Assembly: GCA_946811185.2 (NCBI GenBank)
Contig: OX328108.1
Coordinates: 22,453,239 to 22,517,238, forward strand
DNA length: 64,000 nt
Source: Hippopus hippopus
Lineage: Eukaryota > Mollusca > Bivalvia > Cardiida > Cardiidae
Direction of reading: 5' to 3'
Part shown: positions 31,669 through 42,269 of the stretch, piece by piece
Position numbering within the stretch: position 1 is the stretch's first letter
How the letters are laid out: every line of letters starts with the position of its first letter
The notes under the pieces: model-generated
Told to the model about the DNA's origin: nothing
Database searches by the model: none
Seen by the model: the letters and a program-made list of their open reading frames with translations, nothing else
Translations under genes and position numbers: made by a program

Positions 31669-32530
31669 AACCTCTTGGCTGCTAAGCTCGACTCAAGGAC
31701 CTTTTACGGACTATGCAGCTCAAGATCGCACTGCACAGAACGTGCAGTCTGATCTTGGATCTTCACTGCCCGATAAGGTGATATTTGTGTCACGGAAATA
31801 ACCCTTTGTCTGCTTAGCGCAGCTCAAGGACCTTTTGCGGACAGTGTAGATCTAGATCAGACTGCACAGAAACATGCAGTCTGATCTTGGATCTACACTG
31901 TCCGATAAGGAGATATTTTTGCCCGGGAAATAATCCTTTGTCTGCTTAGCGCAGCTCAAGGACTTTTGCCGACAGTGTAGATCAAGATCAGACTGCACAG
32001 AAGTGCAGTCTGATCTTGGATCTACACTCTCCGATAAAGAGGTATTTTTATACCCCAAAATAACTCTGAAATTGCAATATTTTGGGTTTTTACCATCGGC
32101 TTGAAAGTTTCATTTAACTTAAAATATAGCTGGTTAAGGGTCAAAAAATAAACTAAACTACGTTCCTGGAAGCAATGGTTCTTGTGCTAGTTCGTCAGGT
32201 GTTTAATGTTGTTTTAGAACATTTCAAGGTGAGTAGTGTATGCGTTAATCCTTTGGCTGCTAAGTGCGGCTCAAGGACCTTTTGCGGACAATGTAGATCA
32301 AGATCAGACTGCACAGAACTTGCAATCTGATCTTGGATCTACACTGTCCGATAAAGAGGGTTATTTTTTCCAAAATAACTTTGAAATAGCAATACTTTGG
32401 GTATTTACTGTCGGCTTGAAAGTTTCATTTAACTTAAAATATAGCAGTTTAAGGGTCAAGAAATAAACTAAACTACGTTCCTGGAAGCAATGGTTCTTGT
32501 GCTAGTTTGTCAGAACATGTCAAGGTGACC
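31669..32530 (+). repeat. Higher-order tandem of four family C copies
   Basis: C copies begin near 31669, 31802, 31932 and 32246, all in the same orientation. The first two are cut after the hairpin (GATATTTGTGTCACGGAAATA, GATATTTTTGCCCGGGAAATA) and abut the next copy at CCTTTGTCTGCTTAGCGCAGC. The last two are complete and carry the same downstream flank, AATAAACTAAACTACGTTCC then GAAGCAATGGTTCTTGTGC. The repeated unit is therefore element plus flank, which points to tandem duplication rather than independent insertion. Confidence 0.85.
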
Positions 32531-32548
32531 AGTTTATGCAGTAAGAAA

Positions 32549-32810
32549 TGAGCCAAGCTCTGGCAAAAGGGAGCTTAATGCATCTACGTGATGCATTATA
32601 CCTGGCAAGTCATTACTTAAGTATGGATCCACAAAATCTATTGTATCTAACGATCGACTGAATCATCAGAAGACTAGTCCTTTGACATGCAGAAAATTGA
32701 GTCATAGCAAAAAGTTTCGGCCCAGGTCAGCCTGCGCAGATTGCGCAGGCTGACCTGGACCGATACTTTTTGCAGATGCATCAAGCCCCCTTTTTACAGA
32801 GCAAGGCTCA
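32549..32810. repeat. Family B MITE copy
   Basis: TGAGCCAAGCTCTGGCAAAAG left end, core AGGTCAGCCTGCGCAGATTGC / GCAGGCTGACCTGG, and ACAGAGCAAGGCTCA right end; the T-to-A change in AAGCTC/GAGCAAGG is not fully compensatory. Confidence 0.85.
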
Positions 32811-32869
32811 AATGAATAAACTACGCTCCTGGAACCAATTGTTCTTGTACTTGTCTATTTGGTAATTAA

Positions 32870-33528
32870 CTCGTTCACAACCAAGTAAATAATTTACACT
32901 TTTTCATTGGTTAAAAATATAGATCCACTGCAAGATGAAGAGACAGTTTTGCTGTAATCTAAAATATACTAGTGAACAGCGTAGATCAGAGTTCAGACGG
33001 CACGTTCTGTGCAGCCTGATCTTGATCATCACCGTCCACAAAATCTTTTCGTGTCGTCAACAATAAGGAAAAGAATTAAAGCCGTTTTCCGGTTATATCA
33101 CGACGGCCTGGAGATTGCATAGAGATTAACAACAAAAAATAGGGTCAAATGAATGGAAGTACGCGAGAGACACTGGAAAATAGACAAATTGTTTTTTAGG
33201 AGCAGTTTCTCCTTTTATAGCGTTTTTCGGTGTGGCTGAATGTGCTGGCTTTTGACCTACTTTTTGGTACTGATTCAAAATGAATGATTAGAAATTTGTG
33301 ACTGGTCAAATATGTAGACATGTTTGTTCTAAGGACCCAGTGGTAAAAAATGTAGACATGTTTATTTCAAGGGCCCCTGGCTATTTGCTGGCAAATTTAC
33401 GTTATCTGTCTTTTATAAAGATATTTCTTGTTTAAATTTGGTATGCCAAGAGACAAAAAAGAAGTGCTAGAATGAGTGTGACTAAATGTCAGCGGGAAGG
33501 AGCCCGAGTTTTGGCCAGTATAACTTTC
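32870..33528. repeat. Family C-related hairpin, then unassigned sequence
   Basis: 32870-33080: AACTCGTTCACAACC end, CAGACGGCACGTTCTGTGCAG stem, and AAGAATTAAAGC, a decayed relative of the 19248 subfamily. 33060-33110 carries SINE tail words (CCGTTTTCCGGTTATATCACG). No gene is seen to 33528. Confidence 0.5.
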
Positions 33529-33738
33529 AACCCTTATCCTGCTATATAAGTTAAAATGAAACTTTCAAGCCGAAAGTAAAAACCCAAATGTTGCAGCTTC
33601 AAAGTTATATTTGGGAGAAAAGTATCTCAATATCGGACAGTGTAGACCAAGATCAGACTGCACGTTCTGTGCAGTCTGATCTTGGTCTACACTGTCCGCA
33701 AAGGGTCCTTCAGTAGCGCTTAGCAGCCTTTGGGTTAA
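33529..33738 (-). repeat. Family C MITE copy, well preserved
   Basis: AACCCTTATCCTGCTATAT left end, a near-perfect stem GTAGACCAAGATCAGACTGC / GCAGTCTGATCTTGGTCTAC with compensatory ACCA/TGGT, and GCGCTTAGCAGCCTTTGGG right end. Confidence 0.9.
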
Positions 33739-33844
33739 AGCATACACCAATATAGGTACAAGTTCAGACTTAAAGTTCTGTACAGTCTAATCTTGGATCT
33801 ATACTGTATACAAGGGCTTATATAAACTCACAATTTGCTATTCA

Positions 33845-34085
33845 AGTACTTCGCCGAAGCCGGTAGGGAGCCGAGGATTGATGATAGTAAACACAAATTC
33901 CTCTCTTACCGCTGACCATTGATTCCACGGTGGTTATGTGGGAAAGCAGCCAGTGGCTTGCGAAGAATATTGTGCTAAGTACTGGTAAAGGAAACTCCGG
34001 AAAGCATGGATTGATGCATTGACCCCTGTTATATAATATAACTAAAATGACGTTGAAAACGGGGTTAAACACTATATATACATAA
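33845..34085 (+). mobile_element. SINE copy, head truncated
   Basis: GCCGGTAGGGAGCCGAGGATT, TTACCGCTGACCATTGATTCC, GGTTATGTGGGAAAGCAGCC and the tail GACGTTGAAAACGGGGTTAAA are in the same order as the minus-strand SINE at 22540. The A and B boxes have been lost. Confidence 0.7.
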
Positions 34086-34233
34086 TATATTTCCGAGAAT
34101 TTCTCCATACATTCCAAAGTGTTTGTAATAGTGGAAACAACAGAGGTACATTTCATAACCATGAATCATGTTTCATAACGCTCTTAACCCGTCCTTCCCT
34201 GCAGGCAACTTTAGAAAATTCAACTAAAAAGAT

Positions 34234-34494
34234 ATGACCCATCTTCTGGCAAAGTTATGAATGCATTTGCAAAACGTATCGACCCAGGTCAGCCTGTGCA
34301 GTATGCAAAGGCTGACCTGGGTCGAAACTTTTTGCTTCTGGTCAACTTTCTGCATGTCAAAGGACCAGTCTATTTCCAGATTCAGTCGGTTAATGAAACA
34401 AAACGGATTACATGCATACATAGTTATGTGATGACTTGCTTGTTATAAAGCATTTCGGAGATGCATTTAACCCTCTTTTGCCAGGGCATGGCTA
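34234..34494. repeat. Family B MITE copy
   Basis: TATGACCCATCTTCTGGC left end, core AGGTCAGCCTGTGCAGTATGC / AAAGGCTGACCTGG, and GCCAGGGCATGGCTA right end. Confidence 0.8.
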
Positions 34495-34694
34495 AAATGA
34501 AAAATACATATGAATTAGGTTGAACATTGAAGATATCTTAAAACAACGTGGCAAAAGGAGGACTTGCTCGTTCCCGTTTTGTCGTCGAAATCGTTCTTTT
34601 TTTAACAAGAAGAGGTCTGCTTCCATAAGAAAAAAAAAATCATCTACAGGGGGTAAAAACTCTACCCCTTTCCCCAATATCAACGTGTTTTATC

Positions 34695-35084
34695 AACATT
34701 AAAAAACACTTCTGAAAACATTGTAGGAACAGGAGAAAATGCTGGTTACCAGCATGTTTTTCCTCCTTTCTCCTTTTCCTGCAGTTTTTTCTACTCTTTC
34801 ATACTTAATCCCATCATTGGAACAGCCTATCATTTGTAGTCCAAACCATTTCATTAAGGACGACTTAAACCTTTATCCTGCTGAATAACTAATATGAAAT
34901 TTTCAAGTCGATAGTAAAAACCCTAATGTTGCTAATAAAAAGGGGGTTTTTTTTGGGGGGGGGATACATATCCTCATCGGACAGTGTAGAATCAAGATCA
35001 GACTGCACGTTCTGTGCAGTCTGATCTTGATCTACACTGTCCGCAAAAGGTCAGTGAGTCGTGCTTAGCAGCCAAAGAGTTAAA
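34695..35084. repeat. Family D fragment followed by a family C copy
   Basis: 34695-34835: GGAACAGGAGAAAATGCTGG / CCAGCATGTTTTTCC plus a duplicated TCCTTTCTCCTTTTCC, a D core with an insertion in one arm. 34866-35084: minus-oriented C copy with AATCAAGATCAGACTGCACG / TGCAGTCTGATCTTGATCTA and a T8G9 run in its inner arm. Confidence 0.75.
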
Positions 35085-35399
35085 AATGTTTCAACAGGAA
35101 AAAAGTTAAGACTTTAGTGTGGGAATGTCTTATCAGAACCGTCATCGCCATTGCATCTTAGAATATAAAACTGATATATTTTTTGTCATTAAATATTGAA
35201 AAACATGCTATTTCACTCGTAGGAAGTATCTTTATGACCGATCTTAGGAACATTTGCTATGATGAAATCTTTATAAATACAGCTATATTGCCAACTGTCG
35301 ATCTTCTGTTCCTGGGATGATTCAACGCTGTTTTATATTTTTCGGCATAGCTGAATACCCTGGCTTTTGACTCACTTCTTGGTACTGATATACGCCATT

Positions 35400-35900
35400 T
35401 AAAACCCTTTACCGCACAACGCAGACTTTTAACGACACTGGGGAAAGAAACATTTAGAAAACGTAGAGGGAAAAGGAGAAAATGCTGGTAACCAGCATTT
35501 TCTCCTTTTCCCACAGTGTTTTCTACCCTATCAAAGACAAATTGCACCATATGAGCCACATTGAAATTGTCATCTCCAAATGCTTCTAATTTGTACAAGG
35601 CTAAAGTTTTACCGTCCGGTAATGGGTTAATAAATAGTTTGACCTGCAACAAGCGAAAAAGGGCATTCGGACATTTGCGTAAAGTGTTTATCCGGATCAG
35701 CCTGCGCAGTCTGCGCAGGCTAATCCGAGACAACACTTTCCGTTCTTATGTAATTTTCTGTTTTGTGCAAGTCTACTGTAAGACAAAATCGAATGTAGTC
35801 GTAAAGTGTCGTCTCAAATCAGCTGCGCGGACTGCGCAGGCTGATCCGCGACGACATTTTACGCAAATGTCCGAATGCACCTTTTCGCGTGTTGCAGATC
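35400..35900. repeat. Family D copy abutting a family A copy
   Basis: 35400-35632 is a full D element with a perfect core (GGGAAAAGGAGAAAATGCTGG / CCAGCATTTTCTCCTTTTCCC). 35641-35900 is a full A element with both hairpins and spacer GTGCAAGTCTACTGTAAGAC. Only about eight bases separate them. Confidence 0.85.
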
Positions 35901-35904
35901 ATTT

Positions 35905-36084
35905 GCAATTGGCAAAAATGTCGACATGTTCATTCTGCGAGCCTCTGTGGGCTGCTGCGGCCCTTTTACGGGCCCATTTATGACACCAATATACAGCGGT
36001 TAAGCATTGTTAATCGATACCGGGCCGCTCAGATTGTTCACACCTTAACATATATATGATAATTCTTTTCTTGTACTACCTGGT
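35905..36084. other. No gene recognised
   Basis: Short interval with GTGGGCTGCTGCGGCCC. It has neither an open exon nor a known repeat. Confidence 0.4.
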
Positions 36085-36700
36085 AATTTAATATTCTTTA
36101 TGCATTATCCTATAACCAATTACTATAAAGTGTACATGCACGTGTATTATCAGGTATACTCTTTGCATTAGCCTATAACCAGTTACTATAAAGTGTACAT
36201 GCACAAGTATTTTCAGGTGCACTTTTTGAGTTATCCTGTAACCAATTACTACGTTGTCTACGCATGTCATATTCTCCGAAGATTCGACCTGTCTGCTATG
36301 ATGCATCACCGATCCCATATACTAGGGAAAAGTAGGGCTTATACCGAAGCTATTACCCAAGCCTGTAGGGGTTGTTTTAATAAATGGCCAGTGCATAGGT
36401 TACATGCTAGCTGATCGTATCTGAATGAATCGCACCAGGTAGGGTTTTATTGGGTAAACGTTTATTTCATTTTGAAATTGAAAGTAACGGTTGTCGTTTT
36501 GAACAGTAGTCCGGTTCTGTACCCAGAATGCCCAAATTAGATAGATGTGTATTTGTAGAATGCCATCTAGCGGGAGATAATGCCAATTACTATAAAGTGT
36601 ACATGCACGAGTATTTTCAGATACACTCTTTGCATTATCCTATAACCAATTACTATAAAGTGTACATACACGAGTATTTTCAAATACACTTTTTTTTTCC
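36085..36700 (+). repeat. 63-bp tandem repeat in two blocks
   Basis: The unit is CCTATAACCAATTACTATAA, AGTGTACATGCACGAGTATT, TTCAGGTACACTCTTTGCAT. About 2.3 units occupy 36105-36255 and about 1.9 units 36580-36700. The 325 bases between the blocks (36256-36580) contain no unit and no recognisable gene, so the array was split by insertion or by decay. Confidence 0.8.
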
Positions 36701-36789
36701 AACGATGACATGAATTAACATCTAATCTTGAAGCATGTATCTAATCCAAAACTTTACTAAATAACTTTACTTCAATAAAATTCAAAACA

Positions 36790-37301
36790 ATGAGGGCTAA
36801 GTGGCAACTGCTTTTGGATACTTTTTCATCATTTTTTCTTCATTTTGAACCACAAAAGGCTTTTGATATTTTTTTCTATTCCAAAACCTTTTATGACCTC
36901 TATCAAATTTTAAATATTGTTTCCATTAAGGAAAAAGGAGAAATACTAGTAAACAGCAATAAGAATTCACTACTTTTCCCATTATGCTTTCAACAATTTG
37001 AAAGACAGATTCCAACATTTAAGATAAGTAAAATAATTGAGCGGCACTCTGAGAAAAAAGCGGTTTTAATTTATCTCCATGATGCGTTATACCAAGCAAG
37101 TCATCACGTAATTATAAATGCTTAAAATCCATTGTGCCTAATAACCCTCTTAATCCTGAGATAGAACGATCCTTTGACATGCAAAAAAAATGACCAAAAT
37201 CAAAAAGTTACAACCCAGGTCAGCCTGCGCGGCCTGCGCAGGCTGACCTGGGTTGAAACTTTTTGCACATGCATTAAGTTCTTTTCACAGGGTATGGCTC
37301 A
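36790..37301. repeat. Decayed family D copy, then a family B copy
   Basis: 36790-37020: AAAAAGGAGAAATACTAGTAAAC, CAGCAATAAGAATTCACTACT and TTTTCCCATTATGC, a poor D core. 37044-37301: B copy with core AGGTCAGCCTGCGCGGCCTGC / GCAGGCTGACCTGG and a GGGTATGGCTCA right end. Confidence 0.65.
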
Positions 37302-37409
37302 TAAATGTCGAGTACCACACCATATAATGTCCTTCTGTAAATACAGCGGATTAAGATGACCTGCATTTCCATACAATGATCTTTGTCTGCTCTTGTTAGC
37401 CATTCAGCA

Positions 37410-38455
37410 ACACCAAATAATTCCGTCTTTTAACGACCTCGAAGAAGAAAGCATTCGAAAATGTCATAGGAAAAGAGAAAATGCTGGTTACCATTATTTT
37501 CCCATTTTCCCTACCTGTTTTCCATTCTTGAAAAGATGAATTTCAAAATGTGATTAAAGTTACATCTGGACAATATTAAAGAATTGTTCTCTGGTAAAGA
37601 GTTGTACAGTGATTAATTCTGTTGAAGTTTTCAATTCAAATGGACAAATTTTGACATGGAGCTGTAACTCGAAAATGAAAAATAAGACTATAAAATTCGG
37701 AGAAACTCATAATAATGATAAAAGCCTTAATATCTACGATAGATAGACTCCAGATGCTATATATCAGAGGCCATGTTTTCTGATTTAACACTTTACCGCA
37801 CAATCCCGAGTTTTAACAACCCTGAGAAAGAAAGTTTTTAAAAATTTCGAAAACATTGTGGGAAAAGGAGAAAATGCTGGTAACCAGCATTTTCTCCCTT
37901 TCCCACAATGTTTTCAAACCTTTCCCAGACAAATCCCACAACTTCTGCCACATCTACTAGGTTGTGAAATGCTTTCAATTTGGACCAGTCTAAAATTTGG
38001 TCGTGTGATAAAGAATTTATACTTTATCCTATACTACAGGCGACCGTGGATTTCTGCGGAGTTTGTGGAGTAAGATCAGCCAGCATAAAGTTTTGCACGT
38101 GCATGTAATTTTTACGTCAATATTATTTGTACAAATACTCGTAAAAGCACATTCAGGAAATTTGGGAAAAAAATATTGAAATATTGTGGAAAAAAAAAAA
38201 CTTATCTACGATTGATAAACCCCCAGATGTTATATATCAAGGGTGATGTTTTCTGATTTGTCCCTATACCAAACAACCCCAAATTTTACAACCCTGAGGA
38301 AGAGGGCTTTTGAAAACATCGTTGGAAAAGCAGAAAATGATGATTACCAGTATTTTTTCCTTTTCCCTCAATGTTTTCCACCTTTTCAAATACAAATCCA
38401 ATCGTTTGAACTATATTTATCTCGTCATCTGCTTTTTTTTTCAATATGGACCGAT
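37410..38455 (+). repeat. Three family D copies
   Basis: 37410-37605 (decayed stem), 37790-38022 (GGGAAAAGGAGAAAATGCTGG / CCAGCATTTTCTCCCTTTCCC) and 38262-38455 (AAAAGCAGAAAATGATGATTA / CCAGTATTTTTTCCTTTTCCC). All lie in the same orientation. Intervening DNA (37606-37789, 38023-38261) shares the phrases TCTACGATAGATAGACTCC and TCTACGATTGATAAACCCC, followed by ATATATCAGAGGCCATGTTT or ATATATCAAGGGTGATGTTT. The last two copies therefore look like a tandem duplication that includes flank. Confidence 0.7.
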
Positions 38456-38456
38456 C

Positions 38457-39155
38457 TTAACCTTTAGGCTGCAAAGTGCGACTCACTGACCTTTTGCGGA
38501 CAGTGTAGGTCAAGATCAGACTGCACAGAACGTGCAGTCTGATCTTGGATCTACACCGTCCGATACGGGGATTTTTGTCACCGAAAAAATAAGTTTGAAT
38601 TAGCATTATTAGGATTTTTACTATCGGTTTGATTGTTTTATCTAACTTATTTAGCACGTTAAGGGTTTATTTATGTCAACTTGTAAAGAGTTAAATCTTA
38701 TCTTGCTATACGTGACCATGGATAAACTCTCCAGAGAGTGTGAACTAAGATCAAACAGCACACCCGTGCAGTCTGATCTTAATTTATTCTTATGCTATAC
38801 TTTCTGCTCCCTCCGTCGATGGTTTAAGTTATAAAAATTGTATAAGATCTCAATAAAGTTGACAAAATTGAGGTTTGCGACCGCTTTCTATAATGATTTT
38901 ATTACGAACACGTTAAGTTAAGAGCTCTATTCCTTAAACCCTTACCGAACAATACCGTTGTTTTACCGTCCTTGTGGGAAGAAGCCATTGTGGCAAAAAG
39001 GAGAAAATGCTGGTAACCAGCATTTTCTCCTTTTCGCTCAATGTTTTCTACCCGGCCAAAGTAGTAAAGTCCATTTACACCAGTTTTAATGTTGTAGTCT
39101 ACAGATGCTTTCGATTTGGAATTTGTCTAAACTCTCGTTTGGAAAAGATTTGTCT
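38457..39155. repeat. Family C copy, C-like relic and family D copy
   Basis: 38457-38668: plus-oriented C element with GTCAAGATCAGACTGCACAG / CGTGCAGTCTGATCTTGGATC. 38690-38840: C-like relic (AACAGCACACCCGTGCAGTC). 38935-39155: D copy with AAAAAGGAGAAAATGCTGG / CCAGCATTTTCTCCTTTTCGC. Confidence 0.75.
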
Positions 39156-39444
39156 GCTCTATAAACTAACTGGAAATTTCCAGCCATTGCTAAGAAGTAG
39201 AATTATAGAGATTTTTAAGGTTCTTTTTCCCGGAGAATCCCGCCCTGTACCTCCCATGCTGTCTGATCTTGGATATTCATCTTTCACAAAAGCGGTATAA
39301 GTCGTGCTTATCAACCAAGGGTTTTCGAGAATTTTTACCAAGGAGAACTGTGTACATCTTTTAGACCGTATAATGTGAGAAAATGCCCAGATGCAGTCTC
39401 CTTTAGATAACGAACGGGTGCAGTCATGAGAAAATGGGATATTT

Positions 39445-39680
39445 TCATCTGTGAGTGAGTGATTGAGTGAGTGACTGACTGACTGACTGAGTGACTGAGT
39501 CAGTCGGTCGGTCGGTCGGTCGGGTAAGTGAGTGAGTGACTGAGTGAGTGACTGAGTGACTGAGTCGGTCGGTCGGTCGGTAGGTCAGTCGGCGGTCAGT
39601 CAGTCAGTCAGTCAATCAGTCAGACAGCTGGTTGGTTAGTTGGTCGGTTAGTTTGAAGGTGGGTTGGTTGGTTGGTTTAT
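39445..39680 (+). repeat. Tetranucleotide microsatellite (GAGT, GACT, GGTC, GGTT)
   Basis: Four-base periodicity throughout: GTGAGTGAGTGATTGAG, CTGACTGACTGACTGAG, GTCGGTCGGTCGGTCGG and GGTTGGTTGGTTGG blocks, alternating and interrupted. Confidence 0.9.
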
Positions 39681-39689
39681 TACATATTT

Positions 39690-40040
39690 ATTTAATTCAT
39701 TTATTTATCATAACGCCAATTTAGTCCCTATTCATATCGCAGCTGCTAGTGCATCTATTCATGCTTTTTCTGAAACTTCTTTACCAGTACTTCGCAGAAT
39801 GTCTTTCCAAGTCCCTGACTGCTTTCCGACATAAACATTATCGAAATAACCATCAGCGGTTAGAGAGGACTTAATAATGTCGCTATCACTGTCACAATTT
39901 CCCATAAAGAATATGGCCAAGTTTGCGATCGAATCGGCGACCCCTTGGTTTAAAGCTACGTACGGCATAATATAGTGCCTTGCAGAAGAACACATTTGAA
40001 ACCATTTGATTATCCGTACTTTTTCTGCTGCTGCGGCGTA
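39690..40040 (-). mobile_element. Decayed SINE copy
   Basis: ATAACGCCAATTTAGTCCC tail, TTTACCAGTACTTCGCAGAAT body, ATAACCATCAGCGGTTAGAG and TTTGCGATCGAATCGGCGACC (B-box remnant) follow the order of the SINE at 22540. Divergence is high. Confidence 0.55.
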
Positions 40041-40210
40041 AACCACAATAACTTAGGCAAACCAATTATTGAAAAAAAAACGTGCTGATTGATCTGATAT
40101 CTACGCGGTCCGAAACTTGTTCTGTGCACTCTAAATATTGAGGATACCTATATATGCCGACGGCCAGTCGTGGGTAATATGACGATAATGTTATGGAAAA
40201 TAACTGTACG

Positions 40211-40212
<2 letters not shown>

Positions 40213-40245
<33 letters not shown>

Positions 40246-40274
40246 ATGGGAGGGGGGGGGGGGGGGGAGGAGGG
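40213..40274 (+). repeat. GT dinucleotide run followed by a G-rich run
   Basis: About 13 GT repeats (GTGTGTGTGTGT) lead into GGGATGGGAGG and a run of about 16 G, then GGAGGAGGGG. The G tract could form a quadruplex and is likely to be length-variable. Confidence 0.9.
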
Positions 40275-40389
40275 GAATGTACGTTACAAAAACGACGTTG
40301 TCCGTCTTGGTGCTTTGCCCGGTGACAGACTCTTGTGTACTTCTCTCTCACCCTACTCTTTCCAACCATTCTGGCTAAAATTTGAGTAG

Positions 40390-40560
40390 AAGCGTTCGCA
40401 CCATGGGCACTCGTCACAACTCGGTCGATTCCGTACCTACATCTAACCTCGTCTGTATAACGGTCGTTTCCATTTGAACTGTCAATCACGTGATCTTATA
40501 CATGGCGGCGCCACTGTCAGTCGTTTAGCAACGACATACGAGCGTAAACAACCTTAATGA
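40390..40560. promoter_or_regulatory. CpG-rich candidate promoter
   Basis: This 170-base stretch holds many more CpG dinucleotides than its AT-rich surroundings. It contains AATCACGTGATC (a USF-type E box), ATACATGGCGGCGCC (close to the YY1 initiator-region motif AANATGGCGGC) and CGTTTAGCAACG (X-box-like). Motifs of this kind cluster at TATA-less metazoan promoters. A 113-codon frame on the minus strand (40148-40489) starts inside it but runs into the G-rich simple repeat and matches nothing I know. Which strand, if either, is transcribed is not clear. Confidence 0.35.
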
Positions 40561-41189
40561 AGTTATTCACATCTATCTATCTGTCGGTGAAAACTTCAAT
40601 CGCAATTAATAAAACCACGTTAAAAATGAATGTACGAACTATTTGTCAACTGAAATATAGTAAGAAGGATTTCGATAGAAAATTGAGACTCAAGTTTTCT
40701 TTTTTACGAGGACCCTTACGATTTTCAGAACGGTAAACAGGCGTATTTCGGGCGATGAAATGTAAAGTGTAGGTGCATATCAAGCTACCAGATACAGCCG
40801 AGGGATTTGATGGCTCCCATCACCCGAGGTATGCGGAATGGACCATGGGCACACAGGTAGTTCTATTAGGTCATACAAAAACATGAAAAGATTTTATACT
40901 TTATACTTTTTCAGCGAAATAGCTTCTACGTAATGAACTGGTTTAGAGACGCAAGTACAGTTGAAGCAGGGGAGGTAACCAAGAAACCATTCAGCAAACC
41001 TCGGGTAAAAGAATAAAACACAATTTAAAACTTTCTATCGAAATCTTTCTTCATACATTTATCTTTCATCGAAAAAAAACAAATATTCTATTTTTTTCAT
41101 GCTTTTAAACCTTTCTGGGGGAACTTATTTTAATCCAGTATAGTTCTTTTCGGTTATTCCCCGTAACGTACCTCCTCCGCATAGCAACG
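40561..41189. other. No gene recognised
   Basis: Moderately unique sequence between the CpG-rich segment and the 278-bp array. GCACACAGGTAGTTC near 40850 has splice-donor form, but no frame is open for a useful length. Confidence 0.4.
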
Positions 41190-41975
41190 CATTACAATAT
41201 TACGTCAAGCGCGAGAAATGTAAGGTAAATTACGTCATATTTCCATCTGGTTGTGAGGCACGCGCATTTTACTTAGGTAACTAGTGCGCGGGAACAACTA
41301 TTTCCGCCTTCAATTGAAGAGTTAGAATATAAAAATCGGTATTTTCACTGGTCGTAACCATGAAATATCGAAAAATATTTCACCGATATTTCTCGATAAC
41401 CTACCGGAAAGCATGAAATAAATTTCGATCTTTCACCGAAAAAAACAAATATTCTATTTATTTAGTTCTTGACAATATTATGTCAAGCGCGAGAAATGTA
41501 AGGTAAATTACGTCATATTTCCATCTGGTTGTGAGGCACGCGCATTTTACCTAGGTAACTAGTGCGCGAAAACAACTGTTTCCGCCTTCAGTTGAAGAGT
41601 TAGAATATAAAAATCGGTATTTTCACTGGTCGTAACCATGAAATATCGAAAAATATTTCACCGATATTTCTCGATAACCTACCGGAAAGCATGAAATAAA
41701 TCTCGATCTTTCACCGAAAAAAACAAATATTCAATTTATTTGATGCTTGACAATATTACGTCAAGCGCGAGAAATGTAAGGTAAATTACGTCATATTTCC
41801 ATCTGGTTGTGAGGCACGCGCATTTTACCTAGGTAACTAGTGCGCGAAAACAACTGTTTCCGCCTTCAATTGAAGAGTTAGAATATAAAAATCGGTATTT
41901 TCACTGGTCGTAACCATGAAATATCGAAAAATATTTCACCAATATTTCTCGATAACCTACCGGAAAGCATGAAAT
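41190..41975 (+). repeat. 278-bp tandem repeat, about 2.8 copies
   Basis: The box ACGTCAAGCGCGAGAAATG (ATGTC in unit 2) recurs at 41202, 41480 and 41758, an exact spacing of 278. Each unit also has AAATTACGTCATATTTCC, GAGGCACGCGCATTTTACC, AGGTAACTAGTGCGCG, ATAAAAATCGGTATTTTCAC and GATATTTCTCGATAACCTACC. The copies differ at only a few positions, so the array is young or homogenised. A partial leading unit (AATCTTTCTTCATACATTTATC, near 41040) resembles the unit end. Confidence 0.92.
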
Positions 41976-42060
41976 AATAACATTGGTTCATTATTAATCC
42001 GAAAGTAGTTTAAAGTCAGCGGAATGTTGAGTTTCGGGTTAGAGGCTACAAGTACAATAT

Positions 42061-42266
42061 AACCCTTAGGCTGCTAAGTTCGACTCACTGACCATTTGCG
42101 GACAATGTAGGTCAAGATCAGACTGCACAGAGCGTGCAGTCTGATCTTGGATCTACACTGTCCAATAAAGAAATTTTTCTCCACAAAGTAAGTTTGTAAT
42201 GGCATTATTCGGATTTTCTATGGGCTTGAAAGTTTCATTTGATTTATTTAGCAGGATTAGGGTTAA
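42061..42266 (+). repeat. Family C MITE copy
   Basis: CCCTTAGGCTGCTAAGTTCGAC left end, GTCAAGATCAGACTGCACAG / CGTGCAGTCTGATCTTGGATC hairpin and TAGCAGGATTAGGGTTAA right end. Confidence 0.9.
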
Positions 42267-42269
42267 ATA

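Noticed and set aside
40148..40489. A 113-codon minus-strand frame
   Set aside because: It ends in the GT/G-rich simple repeat and shows no domain or splice partner; kept only as context for the candidate promoter.
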